DNA of 64,000 bases, from positions 2,702,693 through 2,766,692 of the forward strand of contig NZ_JABWTA010000001.1 in assembly GCF_013371495.1 (NCBI RefSeq), written 5' to 3'. Below, one piece after another: positions 16,662 through 25,132 of this stretch (its first letter is position 1; each line of letters starts with the position of its first letter). Position numbers and translations under genes: made by a program. Source of the DNA: Altererythrobacter lutimaris (lineage in GTDB: Bacteria; Pseudomonadota; Alphaproteobacteria; Sphingomonadales; Sphingomonadaceae). Under the pieces are notes generated by a model. The model saw only the letters and a list, made by a program, of their open reading frames with translations. It did no database searches and had not been told where the DNA came from.

Positions 16662-18569
16662 TTAGCGCGTCTTTACATAGCGACCGGGTGCGTCTTCGAT
16701 GACTTTGTCACCCTTTCCGCCAGGCTTGCGCTTGCCTTTTGCAGGGACTTTTTCCGCATCCTGATCGTGCAGCCAGTCGAGCCAATGCGGCCACCAGCTG
16801 CCCGGATGCTCTTGTGCCCCAGCAATGAAGTCATCGAGCGATTTCGCTTTGCTATCGCCGGTCCAGTATTGGTATTTTCCAGCCGCTGGCGGGTTCACCA
16901 CGCCTGCAATATGACCGGAGCCCGCAAGGATAAAGGTCATTGGCCCCCGGAAGTGTTCTGTGATCCGCCACACGCTCGGGGCAGGGGCAATATGATCTTC
17001 CTTGCCGGCCTGCACATATGCCGGTGTCTTCACTTTTGTGAGATTGATCTTGGTGCCGTCTGCTTCAAGCGCATTGGGCTGGACCAGCTTGTTGTCGCGA
17101 TAGAGGTCACGCAGATAGTCGCCATGCCACTTCGAAGGCAGATTGGTTACATCGCCATTCCAGTGCAGCAAGTCGAAAGCCGGATAGTCCTCGCCCAGCA
17201 GGTAATTGTTGACCACGTAATTCCAGATCAGGTCCTTGCCGCGCAGCGAATTGAACGTCGCCGCCAGATAGCGCCCGTCAAGATAGCCTTCTGTCGAGAG
17301 GTTTTCGATCATTTCGAGCTGGGCATCGTCGATGAAATGCTTGAGCTCCCCGCTCTTCTCGAAATCGACTTGCGCGGTGAAGAATGTCGCGCTCTTGACC
17401 TTCTTCGCTTCATTGCGCTTTTCCAGCACTGCGAGCGTTGCGGCCAATGTCGTGCCAGCCACACAATACCCGATCGTATGAACGCTTTCGACTTTGAGCC
17501 GCTTGCGGACATGATCGATCGCATCAATTTGCGAGCGGATGTAATCGTCCCACACGACATCCTTCATGCTCGCATCTGCAGACTTCCAGCTGACGACGAA
17601 CACAGTGATACCTTGATCGACCGCCCATTTGATGAAGCTTTTCTTAGGCGTGAGGTCGAGAATGTAGAACCGGTTGATCCATGGAGGGAAGATCACCAAC
17701 GGCGTTTCAAGGACCTCCTCTGTAGAAGGGCTGTACTGCACCAGCTGATAGAGCGGCGTTTCATGCACAACCTTGCCAGGCGTCGCGGCGAGGTTCTCTC
17801 CAAGCGTGAATGCGTTAGAATCTGTGTGAGTGAGCTGGCCGCGCTTCAGATCATTCACCAGATGGCGCATGCCGTTGACCAGATTCTGGCCGCGGGTTTC
17901 CAATGTACGCTTCAAGACAACCGGATTGGTTGCAAGGAAGTTCGCCGGGCTCATTGCTTCCACTAATGCGGTGGTCGCGAATTCCAGCTGCTGCTTTTTC
18001 TCCGGCGCGATCCCTTCGACTTGTTTGGCGGACTGGATGAAATACTCAGCCAGCATCAGATAAGTCTGATGGAGGACAGCGAAGGCCGGGTGCTCTGCCC
18101 ATGCCGGATCAGCAAATCGGCGATCTTGTTTAGGCAATGCGGGCTTGTCTTCAGCATCCGGAGTTGTCGCGAGCGAAGTGAAGCGCTGAAACACGCTCTG
18201 CCACATGGCCATGGTATCGCCAGCCAGTTTGGCCTGGAGCGCGAACGGACCGGACGGAACTTGCTTGGCGAGGGATTCCGTCATCAGCATGAACCGCATC
18301 GGATCAAACGGGTTGGCCCCGCTTTCATTGCCTTTGTCGGCAGACTGCTGCTGAACAAACTCCAGCCAAATGTCCTTGAGCTCTTGCGCAGTTGCGGCCC
18401 AGGTGGCTGCTTCTTCGCTATCGCCTGCGGTCCCTTTGAGCAGATTAACCAATGGAAGCTTGTCGGAAAGGCCGCCCGCAAGCTCGCGCATGGCCTCACC
18501 TTGCATGTCGAAAAACGCACGCATCGGGCCGGTTGCTTCGCTCCAGAGCTCGTTTGTGTCCTTGGTCAT
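16662..18569 (-). CDS. phaC: Class I poly(3-hydroxyalkanoate) synthase
   Basis: 635-residue synthase polymerising hydroxyacyl-CoA into PHA on granules. An N-terminal domain (about 1-240) precedes the alpha/beta-hydrolase catalytic domain. The nucleophile Cys369 sits in GYCVAGT, where most family members have GYCVGGT; the general-base Asp is in the KEDHIAP segment and the catalytic His in LAGSGHIAGVVNPP. YILDLTPKKSFIKWAVDQG and PGSWWPHWLDWL are family landmarks. At 635 residues it is slightly longer than the usual 570-600, with a lysine-rich tail. Followed by the phasin gene. No phaA or phaB nearby. Confidence 0.95.
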   Translation of the reverse strand: MTKDTNELWSEATGPMRAFFDMQGEAMRELAGGLSDKLPLVNLLKGTAGDSEEAATWAATAQELKDIWLEFVQQQSADKGNESGANPFDPMRFMLMTESLAKQVPSGPFALQAKLAGDTMAMWQSVFQRFTSLATTPDAEDKPALPKQDRRFADPAWAEHPAFAVLHQTYLMLAEYFIQSAKQVEGIAPEKKQQLEFATTALVEAMSPANFLATNPVVLKRTLETRGQNLVNGMRHLVNDLKRGQLTHTDSNAFTLGENLAATPGKVVHETPLYQLVQYSPSTEEVLETPLVIFPPWINRFYILDLTPKKSFIKWAVDQGITVFVVSWKSADASMKDVVWDDYIRSQIDAIDHVRKRLKVESVHTIGYCVAGTTLAATLAVLEKRNEAKKVKSATFFTAQVDFEKSGELKHFIDDAQLEMIENLSTEGYLDGRYLAATFNSLRGKDLIWNYVVNNYLLGEDYPAFDLLHWNGDVTNLPSKWHGDYLRDLYRDNKLVQPNALEADGTKINLTKVKTPAYVQAGKEDHIAPAPSVWRITEHFRGPMTFILAGSGHIAGVVNPPAAGKYQYWTGDSKAKSLDDFIAGAQEHPGSWWPHWLDWLHDQDAEKVPAKGKRKPGGKGDKVIEDAPGRYVKTR

Positions 18570-18600
18570 GTGATGCGTTCCGATAGCAGATTGAATTAAT

Positions 18601-18633
18601 ATTCCATGGAATAGCGAAAGTGGCTTCCCACTT
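18601..18633. promoter_or_regulatory. Palindrome and short hairpin in the phaC/aminotransferase divergent promoter
   Basis: ATTCCATGGAAT (18601-18612) is a perfect 12-bp palindrome, followed by GAAAGTGG/CCACTTC arms. They lie 31 bp ahead of the phaC start in the 153-bp divergent region. An operator is possible; no known regulator motif recognised. Confidence 0.3.
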
Positions 18634-18722
18634 CACGTAATATTCGCATAGATTCGTATGCAGGACAGGGCCGTTTGGTTCCTGCCAATTTCAACAGCCG
18701 CCAAGGCAGATCGATAGGACTT

Positions 18723-19919
18723 ATGGACGACCAATTCTACCGCATGAAGCGCTTGCCGCCTTACGTCATCGCTGAAGTGAACGGCATGCGGCATGCGGCG
18801 CGTCGTGCGGGTAAAGACATTATCGATCTGGGTATGGGCAACCCTGATCAGCCTCCGCCAGCGCATGTGATCGAGAAATTGTGCGAGGTTGCGCAGAAAC
18901 CGGACGCACACGGCTATTCGCAGTCGCGCGGCATTCCGGGGCTACGCAAAGCACAAGCCGGGTATTACGACCGCCGTTTTGGGGTGGATATCGATCCAGA
19001 GACCGAAGTTGTTGTAACGATGGGCTCCAAGGAAGGTCTTGCGAGCCTTGCCAACGCGATCACAGCCCCAGGCGATGTCGTTCTTGCGCCCAATCCATCT
19101 TATCCGATCCATACTTTCGGCTTTATCATCGCAGGCGCAACTATCCGCGCTGTGCCGACAACACCGGACGAAGAATATTGGCGGGCGCTTGAGAATGCGA
19201 TGAACTTCACAGTCCCGCGTCCCAGCGTGCTGGTTGTGAATTATCCCTCAAACCCCACTGCAGAAGTTGTTGATCTAGCATTCTATGAACGGCTGGTTGA
19301 TTGGGCGCGCGACAATGGCGTGTGGATCCTCTCTGATCTTGCATACTCAGAACTCTATTTTGACGGTAACCCAACGCCATCGATCATGCAGGTCAAAGGT
19401 GCGAAGGATGTTGCGGTCGAATTCACAAGCATGAGCAAGACCTATTCCATGGCCGGTTGGCGAATGGGATTTGCAGTCGGCAACAAGCAGCTCATTGCAG
19501 CAATGACGCGCGTGAAAAGCTATCTCGACTATGGCGCGTTCACACCGATCCAGGCAGCAGCGTGTGCCGCGATCAACGGCCCACAAGATATCGTCGCGAG
19601 CAATCGCGAGCTTTATCACAAGCGCCGCGACGTGATGGTCGAAGCTTTTGCGCGCGCTGGCTGGGATATCCCCGCGCCGCCTGCATCCATGTTCGCTTGG
19701 GCGCCACTGCCGCCAGCTTTGAAGGATATGGGCAGTCTTGAGTTCTCCAAGCAATTGCTCACAGAAGCGGAAGTCGCTGTCGCGCCTGGCGTCGGATATG
19801 GCGAAGAGGGCGAAGGTTTCGTCCGCATTGCAATGGTCGAGAATGAACAGCGTTTGCGTCAAGCAGCGCGCAATATTAAGCGCTGGTTTGGTTCATTGGG
19901 CATTAACGCGGGAAATTGA
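18723..19919 (+). CDS. PLP-dependent class I/II aminotransferase (AlaC/diaminopimelate-type)
   Basis: 398-residue fold-type I aminotransferase. The PLP lysine lies in SMSKTYSMAGWRMGF; also visible are IIDLGMGNPDQPPP, the VVNYPSNPTAEV segment with the conserved Asn, and the ILSDLAYSELYFDG loop with the Asp that pairs with the pyridine. The pattern is closest to the AlaC/YfdZ and LL-diaminopimelate aminotransferase branch, so pyruvate/alanine transamination is likely, but substrate is not certain. Start at the ATG with an AGGA site (MDDQFYRMKRLPP). Confidence 0.88.
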   Translation: MDDQFYRMKRLPPYVIAEVNGMRHAARRAGKDIIDLGMGNPDQPPPAHVIEKLCEVAQKPDAHGYSQSRGIPGLRKAQAGYYDRRFGVDIDPETEVVVTMGSKEGLASLANAITAPGDVVLAPNPSYPIHTFGFIIAGATIRAVPTTPDEEYWRALENAMNFTVPRPSVLVVNYPSNPTAEVVDLAFYERLVDWARDNGVWILSDLAYSELYFDGNPTPSIMQVKGAKDVAVEFTSMSKTYSMAGWRMGFAVGNKQLIAAMTRVKSYLDYGAFTPIQAAACAAINGPQDIVASNRELYHKRRDVMVEAFARAGWDIPAPPASMFAWAPLPPALKDMGSLEFSKQLLTEAEVAVAPGVGYGEEGEGFVRIAMVENEQRLRQAARNIKRWFGSLGINAGN

Positions 19920-20007
19920 ATCGCGAGAAATCAAAGGCTTCCAAATAGCCCGCTTGACTGAACCATTTCGGACCTAAAAGTTAGCCGAAGGGTTACATTG
20001 AGCAAAT

Positions 20008-20583
20008 ATGGCTTCTGAGGATAATTCGGCTGGTTCAACCATCGTGCAGAAGCTGACTGCGCGTCAACGCTCCGTCATGGAGCGCATCGATCGCCGTGTT
20101 CCGATCAAAGTCATCGCGAATGAACTGGGCGTTTCAGAGACCCGCATCAATCAGCACATCCGCGCATTGAAAGATATCTTCGAGGCAGGCAGCCTCAACG
20201 AACTGGTAGAGAAATACCGGGCCTGTCAGCGCGCGCGCGGTATTTTGCCTGAAACCACCCCCTTGAGAAAACCTGAATACAGTAAAAAGCAGCTCCCCGA
20301 AGAAGCCGGGTTGGTCGATCACCGGCTTCGGGACAGCGCTTCGGATCAGTCCGCTGGGTCGTACGCTCCGGTCATGCCTTTAATGGCTTCAGGAGCGGAC
20401 CAGTTAGAACCGAAGATTGTCCCCGGGGTGCTCGACGGCGAACATGCTGTCATCTTTCGCCTTGCCGCCATTGTCGGGATTGCATTCGGAATCCTGGCTG
20501 CAGTGGTGTTGTCGGTTACAGCGGCATTGGCATTGAGCGAAGCGATGGAAGGTGTTGCAGCTGTCCCCGAGGAGAATCTGTGA
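20008..20583 (+). CDS. LuxR-type HTH protein with C-terminal membrane segment
   Basis: 191-residue protein. Residues about 12-70 form a LuxR/GerE-like helix-turn-helix (LTARQRSVMERIDRRVPIKV, then ANELGVSETRINQHIRALKD). A polar linker follows, then a hydrophobic stretch at about 148-180 (VIFRLAAIVGIAFGILAAVV) long enough for one membrane helix. There is no receiver or autoinducer domain. It therefore looks like a membrane-tethered DNA-binding protein. It begins a tight run of four genes of unknown role; the next gene begins 39 bp later. Confidence 0.7.
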   Translation: MASEDNSAGSTIVQKLTARQRSVMERIDRRVPIKVIANELGVSETRINQHIRALKDIFEAGSLNELVEKYRACQRARGILPETTPLRKPEYSKKQLPEEAGLVDHRLRDSASDQSAGSYAPVMPLMASGADQLEPKIVPGVLDGEHAVIFRLAAIVGIAFGILAAVVLSVTAALALSEAMEGVAAVPEENL

Positions 20584-20621
20584 CCACTTTAGGAGCACGG
20601 TGGTCAGATGGAGACTACTCA

Positions 20622-20969
20622 ATGACTGACCGTATTCTTGCAGACGCATACAACCTTAAGAAACTGATCCGCGAAGCTGAGGCATTGGCCGATGAATCCA
20701 TGCTCGCTTTCGCTAAGCTGCGTCAGGCGATGATTGCCGCAAGACAAAATCCTGCGATTGAAGTGGACACAGGTCAGCGCGCATTGATGCGCCTCACTCA
20801 AGCGGAACAGCAAGCGATGTCGATGTCGACTAATCTGCTGCGCGTGCATGACGAGCTAAGCAAGATTGCGCGCACGACCGCTGTAATGGACGAGGATATT
20901 CCGACAGAATTGGAACCGTCAGGCCTCGTCGACGAAAGCGCGCCAGCGAAGACTTTCGAAGCCGTCTGA
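20622..20969 (+). CDS. Small helical protein of unknown function
   Basis: 115-residue protein, mostly alpha-helical by eye, with heptad-like runs (NLKKLIREAEALADESMLAF, then SMSTNLLRVHDELSKIARTT) that could form a coiled coil. No signal peptide, cysteines or family motif recognised. The ATG with GGAG in front is chosen over a GTG that overlaps the previous gene. Probably cotranscribed with the HTH/membrane gene before it and the membrane protein 13 bp after it. Confidence 0.65.
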   Translation: MTDRILADAYNLKKLIREAEALADESMLAFAKLRQAMIAARQNPAIEVDTGQRALMRLTQAEQQAMSMSTNLLRVHDELSKIARTTAVMDEDIPTELEPSGLVDESAPAKTFEAV

Positions 20970-20982
20970 ACCCAGTCAGCTC

Positions 20983-21462
20983 ATGTTCGATCTGATCCTG
21001 GAATACCGTGACGAGGTGCAGCGTGTCTTGGGCTTTGTCATCTGCCTTTGCGCGCTGCGCTGGGGCGGTGCACCGGAACGGTGGACTGCTCTTGTCCTTC
21101 TTCTGGTATTCCAAGTCGGTGATGCGATCTATCACCTGATATTCGGAGCAGGCTTCGAGCTTAGCGATGTAGATGTTGGCCATGCAGTGCTCGATGTTAC
21201 CGCATCAGTGCTGCTGGTCGGCATCGCGCTGCAAGCCAACAGGCTTTACCCTTTGTGGATTGCAGCGTTCCAGTTGGTGGCTACAACCGCCCATGTTGCG
21301 CGCGAGATTGCAGTAATGATGAAACCCATTGCTTATGCAATTCTCGCGATCTCACCCTCCTACTTTCAGTTGCTGATTTTACTTGGTGGCCTCGCTTACC
21401 ATGTAAAACGCAAGAAAATATGGGGTGACTACCGCGACTGGCGTATAAAAGTGTCCACTTGA
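20983..21462 (+). CDS. Four- to five-helix membrane protein of unknown function
   Basis: 159-residue integral membrane protein with hydrophobic stretches at about 12-28, 34-55, 65-90, 92-112 and 118-140. Acidic and aromatic residues occur between helices, and a basic C-terminus (YHVKRKKIWGDYRDWRIK) probably stays in the cytosol. No transporter signature. In an apparent operon with the HTH and coiled-coil genes upstream and a winged-helix gene downstream. Confidence 0.7.
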   Translation: MFDLILEYRDEVQRVLGFVICLCALRWGGAPERWTALVLLLVFQVGDAIYHLIFGAGFELSDVDVGHAVLDVTASVLLVGIALQANRLYPLWIAAFQLVATTAHVAREIAVMMKPIAYAILAISPSYFQLLILLGGLAYHVKRKKIWGDYRDWRIKVST

Positions 21463-21561
21463 TTGGGGTCAATTACACGTTACTCTAATTCTGAAGGTGA
21501 GATTTTGCAGCAGGGAGACGACGACGAGTTTGCAAGTCTTGGACAAGCCTGGGGGGGCGCA

Positions 21562-21954
21562 ATGAAAAACAATTCAGTATCTCGCTTATCCGAAGACGAG
21601 AACATCATGATGCCGCGCTTTATGGAAGCGGGGGATGTCACACTGGACCTGTTCCATCGGGACGGGCGGGTCCAGGATAAGTGGCTCCATTTGCATCCGC
21701 GAGAGTTTGCTCTTTTCTGGCGTATGGCGGAAAGCCCGGGCGAGCCGTTGACGCGCCAGCAATTGCTGGAAGATGTGTGGCGGATCAATTTCGATCCCGA
21801 GACGAATAGTCTTGCGGTGCATATTTCTCGGTTGCGGTCCAAACTGGAGCCGTTCAAGCTCGACCATATGGTCGAGACCCTTCCTGACGGAGGGTACCGC
21901 TTGAATGCCCCGATCGGGCCGAGCAACTTCCGCTTCAGCCGAGCGCCTTGGTAG
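21562..21954 (+). CDS. Winged-helix (OmpR/PhoB-type) DNA-binding protein without receiver
   Basis: 130-residue protein whose C-terminal 85 residues form a Trans_reg_C winged helix: LHLHPREFALFWRMAESPGE, LTRQQLLEDVWRINF, LAVHISRLRSKL and ETLPDGGYRLN. There is no receiver domain, so it is an orphan output domain, perhaps controlled by protein contact. The frame is open back to a TTG at 21463 that directly abuts the previous stop; the ATG at 21562, behind a G-rich site, looks better. Start uncertain. Confidence 0.7.
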   Translation: MKNNSVSRLSEDENIMMPRFMEAGDVTLDLFHRDGRVQDKWLHLHPREFALFWRMAESPGEPLTRQQLLEDVWRINFDPETNSLAVHISRLRSKLEPFKLDHMVETLPDGGYRLNAPIGPSNFRFSRAPW

Positions 21955-22051
21955 AGGCTACATAACGCGGAGCCGTGCGCGCTGGGTGTGGACAGCGCAA
22001 TTGACTTCAGTCAGGAAGGTCTTTGAAGATTTTGATCTAAAAGGACCATCG

Positions 22052-22852
22052 ATGAGCGAAAACAAGCGTGTCACTTATGAATTGAGTGAAACTGGGGTAG
22101 CGCATGTCCGCCTTGCGCGGCCCGACAAGATGAATGCGCTCGACCCAGCGATGTTTGACGCAATCGCAGCGATCGGCGAAGAGCTGGCCGGCTTGAAGGG
22201 TCTGCGTGCGGTCGTGCTCTCAGGCGAGGGACGCGCATTTTGTGCAGGGCTCGATGTTTCTGGTTTTTCGCAACCAACCGGGTCAGGGGCGAAGTCGCTG
22301 ACAGAGCGCACGCACGGCAACTCCAATCTGCCGCAACAGGTGGCCATGACATGGCGCAAATGCCCTGTTCCAGTGATCGCGGCGGTCCATGGAGTGTGCT
22401 TCGGCGGAGGCCTTCAGATCGCAAGCGGCGCGGACATTCGCATCGTGGCGCCGGACACGCGCATGGCGATCATGGAAATGAAATGGGGCTTGGTCCCTGA
22501 TATGGGCGGCTATGCCTTGTGGCGCGGCCTTGTACGCGGCGACGTGTTGCGCGAACTCATTTATACCAATCGCGAGTTTAGCGGCGAAGAGGCGCTGCAG
22601 CTGGGGCTCGCCACCCATGTCGATGCGGATCCGCTTAACCGCGCGATGGCGCTAGCCGACATCATCGCGAACAAGAACCCCGAAGCGATCCGGGCGGCAA
22701 AACGCTTGCAGGACGTGATGGACGATGAACCGACCGATGCAATCCTGATGGCGGAAAGCGTGGAGCAGGATAAAATTATCCGGCAGCCTAATCAGGTCGA
22801 AGCGGTCATGTCGGAAATGCAAAAGCGCGCGGCGAACTTCGCAGACGTGTGA
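22052..22852 (+). CDS. Enoyl-CoA hydratase/isomerase (crotonase) family protein
   Basis: 266-residue crotonase-fold enzyme with oxyanion-hole segments EGRAFCAGLDVSGF and VHGVCFGGGLQIASGADIRI. The second catalytic region reads MEMKWGLVPDMGGYALWR, with an Asp rather than the Glu of classical hydratases, which suggests an isomerase, thioesterase-like or other crotonase activity. Substrate unknown. The ATG with AAGGA is chosen; the open frame extends 49 codons upstream over the winged-helix gene. It converges on a thioesterase gene. Confidence 0.85.
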   Translation: MSENKRVTYELSETGVAHVRLARPDKMNALDPAMFDAIAAIGEELAGLKGLRAVVLSGEGRAFCAGLDVSGFSQPTGSGAKSLTERTHGNSNLPQQVAMTWRKCPVPVIAAVHGVCFGGGLQIASGADIRIVAPDTRMAIMEMKWGLVPDMGGYALWRGLVRGDVLRELIYTNREFSGEEALQLGLATHVDADPLNRAMALADIIANKNPEAIRAAKRLQDVMDDEPTDAILMAESVEQDKIIRQPNQVEAVMSEMQKRAANFADV

Positions 22853-22869
22853 GCGGACGCGGGCTAATA

Positions 22870-23649
22870 TTAGCCGAACACCGCCACGCATTGCATGCCG
22901 TCGAGGATTTGCTCGCCTTTCGTGTTCCACACGCGCAGGCGCTCGGATGAATAGCCATGGTCGGCGTGCTGGCTCGCATTTTCTGACAGCCACCACCCTT
23001 CCTCGGTCTCGGGTTCAGGATCCAGGATATTGAACGACCAGTTGATCGAGCTGATCGGCCCTTGGCGCTGCATCGCGCGCATGGCACCAGGCGGCAAAAC
23101 ATCGCCCAGCAGGACCAGCTCGCTAATGGAATCAAGGCCAGCCCGATCCTTCAGGCGCGCCCAGCGCCGCACGGTCGGTTCGCCCGGTCCGCGCTGGTCC
23201 TGCGCGCGGCGGATTTCGAAATGCTGTTTCAGGAATTCAGGCGCGCGCTCGGTTGAGAGTGCCTCATTGTCCTGCGGCAGGCCCGGCCAGTGTGCGAGAG
23301 TGCTTGCCGGATGCCTTGCATTGGGCTCGCGCTCTGAGCCAAACAGGAAGAACGCGGTAAAAGCGCAGCCCTGATCGGTCCAAATCTCGCTGCGCACTTG
23401 TGCGACATTGCGACCTTGGCGGACGATTTCACGCTTAAGCTCGATCTCTGGCCCGAACGGCGAGACGAATGTCGCTTGGACAGCGCGGAGCGGCGGCAAT
23501 CCATCGAATGCACGAATTGCTGTCGTGTAAGCAATGAGGGCGGAGGCACCGCCATAGACTGCGCGCCCTTGTGCCCAGGTCTCATGCGCGGACAGGGTGA
23601 CCGGTCCGCCGGCTGCTGTAATCGGGTCGATCAGGTCTGAAATGCTCAT
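22870..23649 (-). CDS. Acyl-CoA thioesterase family protein (TesB-like, double hotdog)
   Basis: 259-residue protein resembling the 4HBT_3/TesB-like acyl-CoA hydrolases: N-terminal hotdog with YGGASALIAYTTAI and LRAVQATFVSPFGPEIELKR, and a C-terminal hotdog with SINWSFNILDPEPETEEGWW. It would hydrolyse acyl-CoA to free acid. Its stop lies within a perfect palindrome (GGCTAATATTAGCC at 22862-22875) between it and the convergent crotonase gene, which may serve as a weak bidirectional terminator. Confidence 0.8.
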   Translation of the reverse strand: MSISDLIDPITAAGGPVTLSAHETWAQGRAVYGGASALIAYTTAIRAFDGLPPLRAVQATFVSPFGPEIELKREIVRQGRNVAQVRSEIWTDQGCAFTAFFLFGSEREPNARHPASTLAHWPGLPQDNEALSTERAPEFLKQHFEIRRAQDQRGPGEPTVRRWARLKDRAGLDSISELVLLGDVLPPGAMRAMQRQGPISSINWSFNILDPEPETEEGWWLSENASQHADHGYSSERLRVWNTKGEQILDGMQCVAVFG

Positions 23650-23805
23650 GACCCATGCCCTTTTGCGAATTGTGCGGCCTTCGTCCAGATTGACTTAACG
23701 TAAAGCATCTTCTGGCTGATGATTGTTCGCCTTGCAGTGCAAAGGCGATTGCCTTGCGTGCGCGGAATCGCTAGGGGCCGCTTCTCGCTCCGAAAGGACG
23801 GACGA

Positions 23806-23879
23806 GGCCCGATGGCGGAGTGGTGACGCAGAGGACTGCAAATCCTTGTACGCCGGTTCGATTCCGGCTCGGGCCTCCA
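23806..23879 (+). tRNA. tRNA-Cys (GCA)
   Basis: A 74-nt cloverleaf folds by eye: acceptor GGCCCGA/TCGGGCC, T-arm GCCGG-TTCGATT-CCGGC, anticodon loop CTGCAAA with anticodon GCA, discriminator U and encoded CCA. Confidence 0.95.
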
Positions 23880-23913
23880 CATCTCTGCAATGGCGCAGCG
23901 CGCCTTCGCAAGT

Positions 23914-23989
23914 GCCGCTTTAGCTCAGTTGGTAGAGCACATCATTCGTAATGATGGGGTCAGCAGTTCGAGTCTGCTAAGCGGCACCA
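23914..23989 (+). tRNA. tRNA-Thr (CGT)
   Basis: A 76-nt cloverleaf: acceptor GCCGCTT/AAGCGGC, D-arm TAGCTCAGTTGGTAGAGCA, anticodon loop TTCGTAA with anticodon CGT, T-loop TTCGAGT and encoded CCA. It lies 34 bp after tRNA-Cys and may share its transcript. Confidence 0.95.
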
Positions 23990-24113
23990 TTTGCTTGCTC
24001 TCCTTCAACCTCAGAAGCGTGTCCCGTCACGTGGAAGCGCAATTAAAGAACTCAGCTGCGCCACGTAAAGTATGAAGCTTTACTAAAGCTCGATGCATCT
24101 GCATCATTTACAC

Positions 24114-24133
24114 ATATAAAAATATCTTTATAT
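24114..24133. promoter_or_regulatory. Inverted-repeat operator ahead of the ArsR/methyltransferase-met operon
   Basis: ATATAAA and TTTATAT form a perfect 7-bp inverted repeat around six bases, ending 13 bp before the ArsR-family start, in otherwise GC-rich DNA. Size and position suit ArsR/SmtB autoregulation, as for SAM-cycle regulators of the SahR kind. Binding is inferred. Confidence 0.55.
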
Positions 24134-24145
24134 CCCCCTCTGGTC

Positions 24146-25132
24146 ATGCAGATTGAAACGCTCTTCAGGGCCTTGGCCGACCCGACCCGGTTACGCATTG
24201 TGCGCTTGCTGGGTGCGATGGAGCTTGCCGTAGGCGAGCTTGCGCAAGTGCTTGGACAAAGCCAGCCGCGGGTCTCGCGTCATGTCGGCATTTTGTGTGA
24301 TGCGGGGCTCGCTGAGCGCCGTCGCGAAGGTAGTTGGGTTTTCCTGCGCGCCGCAACCGGCTGCGAGCATAGCTCGAAGCTAGGCGAAGGCATCACTCAA
24401 CTGCTTGCTGAGGCTGAGCAGGAGGATCCCGAATTCGCAGCGCAATGCGAAGAAGACCGGCGCAAATTGAACGCAATACGTTCTGCCCGGCAAGACACGG
24501 CAGAAGACTATTTCACCCGCCACGCGTCTGAATGGGATGAATTACGCAGCCTCCATAGTCCCGACCAATTGGTAGAAGCGAAACTCGTTGAAATGCTCGG
24601 AGATGGTTCCTTGGGCCGGGTGCTTGATATCGGCACGGGTACAGGCCGGATGGCAGAGCTGTTTGCGCATTCTGCAGATCATGTTGTCGCGCTCGACAAG
24701 AGTCTGGAAATGCTGCGAGTTGCGCGGGCCAAGCTTCAGCATTTGCCAACCCAGCAGGTTGAACTCGTGCAAGGCGATTTCACGGACTTGCCGTTCAGTC
24801 TCGCCAGTTTCGACACGATATTGCTTCATCAGGTGCTGCATTTCGCGCAAGAGCCTGAGCAAGCGTTGGCAGAAGCTGCGCGGGTTGCTCGTGATGGCGC
24901 CCATATCGCAATCGTCGACTTTGCAGCCCATGCGCACGAAGAACTGCGCGAGAAACATGCCCATGCGCGGCTTGGTTTTTCAGATGCACAAATCGAGGAA
25001 CTGCTCAGCCAATCAGGGTTTGAGACAACAGCGGCGCAAGCCCTGGATGGAGGCGAGCTCACTGTGAAAATATGGATTGGCCGCCGTATCCCGATGACTA
25101 ATGCAACGTCAGGCAAGGAGATAGCCGCATGA
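24146..25132 (+). CDS. ArsR-family regulator fused to a SAM-dependent methyltransferase domain
   Basis: 328-residue two-domain protein. Residues 1-90 are an ArsR winged helix (LFRALADPTRLRIVRLLGAM, then VGELAQVLGQSQPRVSRHVG) without the usual metal-binding cysteine pair. Residues about 110-310 are a class I methyltransferase with motif I VLDIGTGTGRMAELFA and DTILLHQVLHFAQEPEQ. It overlaps metF by four bases, so it is the first gene of a regulator-metF-metH operon. A role sensing SAM or S-adenosylhomocysteine, like SahR, is likely but inferred; an A/T-rich inverted repeat precedes the gene. Confidence 0.88.
   Translation: MQIETLFRALADPTRLRIVRLLGAMELAVGELAQVLGQSQPRVSRHVGILCDAGLAERRREGSWVFLRAATGCEHSSKLGEGITQLLAEAEQEDPEFAAQCEEDRRKLNAIRSARQDTAEDYFTRHASEWDELRSLHSPDQLVEAKLVEMLGDGSLGRVLDIGTGTGRMAELFAHSADHVVALDKSLEMLRVARAKLQHLPTQQVELVQGDFTDLPFSLASFDTILLHQVLHFAQEPEQALAEAARVARDGAHIAIVDFAAHAHEELREKHAHARLGFSDAQIEELLSQSGFETTAAQALDGGELTVKIWIGRRIPMTNATSGKEIAA

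Noticed and set aside
18676..18704. GGAAC on the minus strand in the phaC divergent region
   Set aside because: No GTT element at 16-17 bp; treated as chance.
22862..22875. GGCTAATATTAGCC palindrome as strong terminator
   Set aside because: It is only 14 bp and lacks a T-run; at most a weak bidirectional stop, mentioned under the thioesterase.
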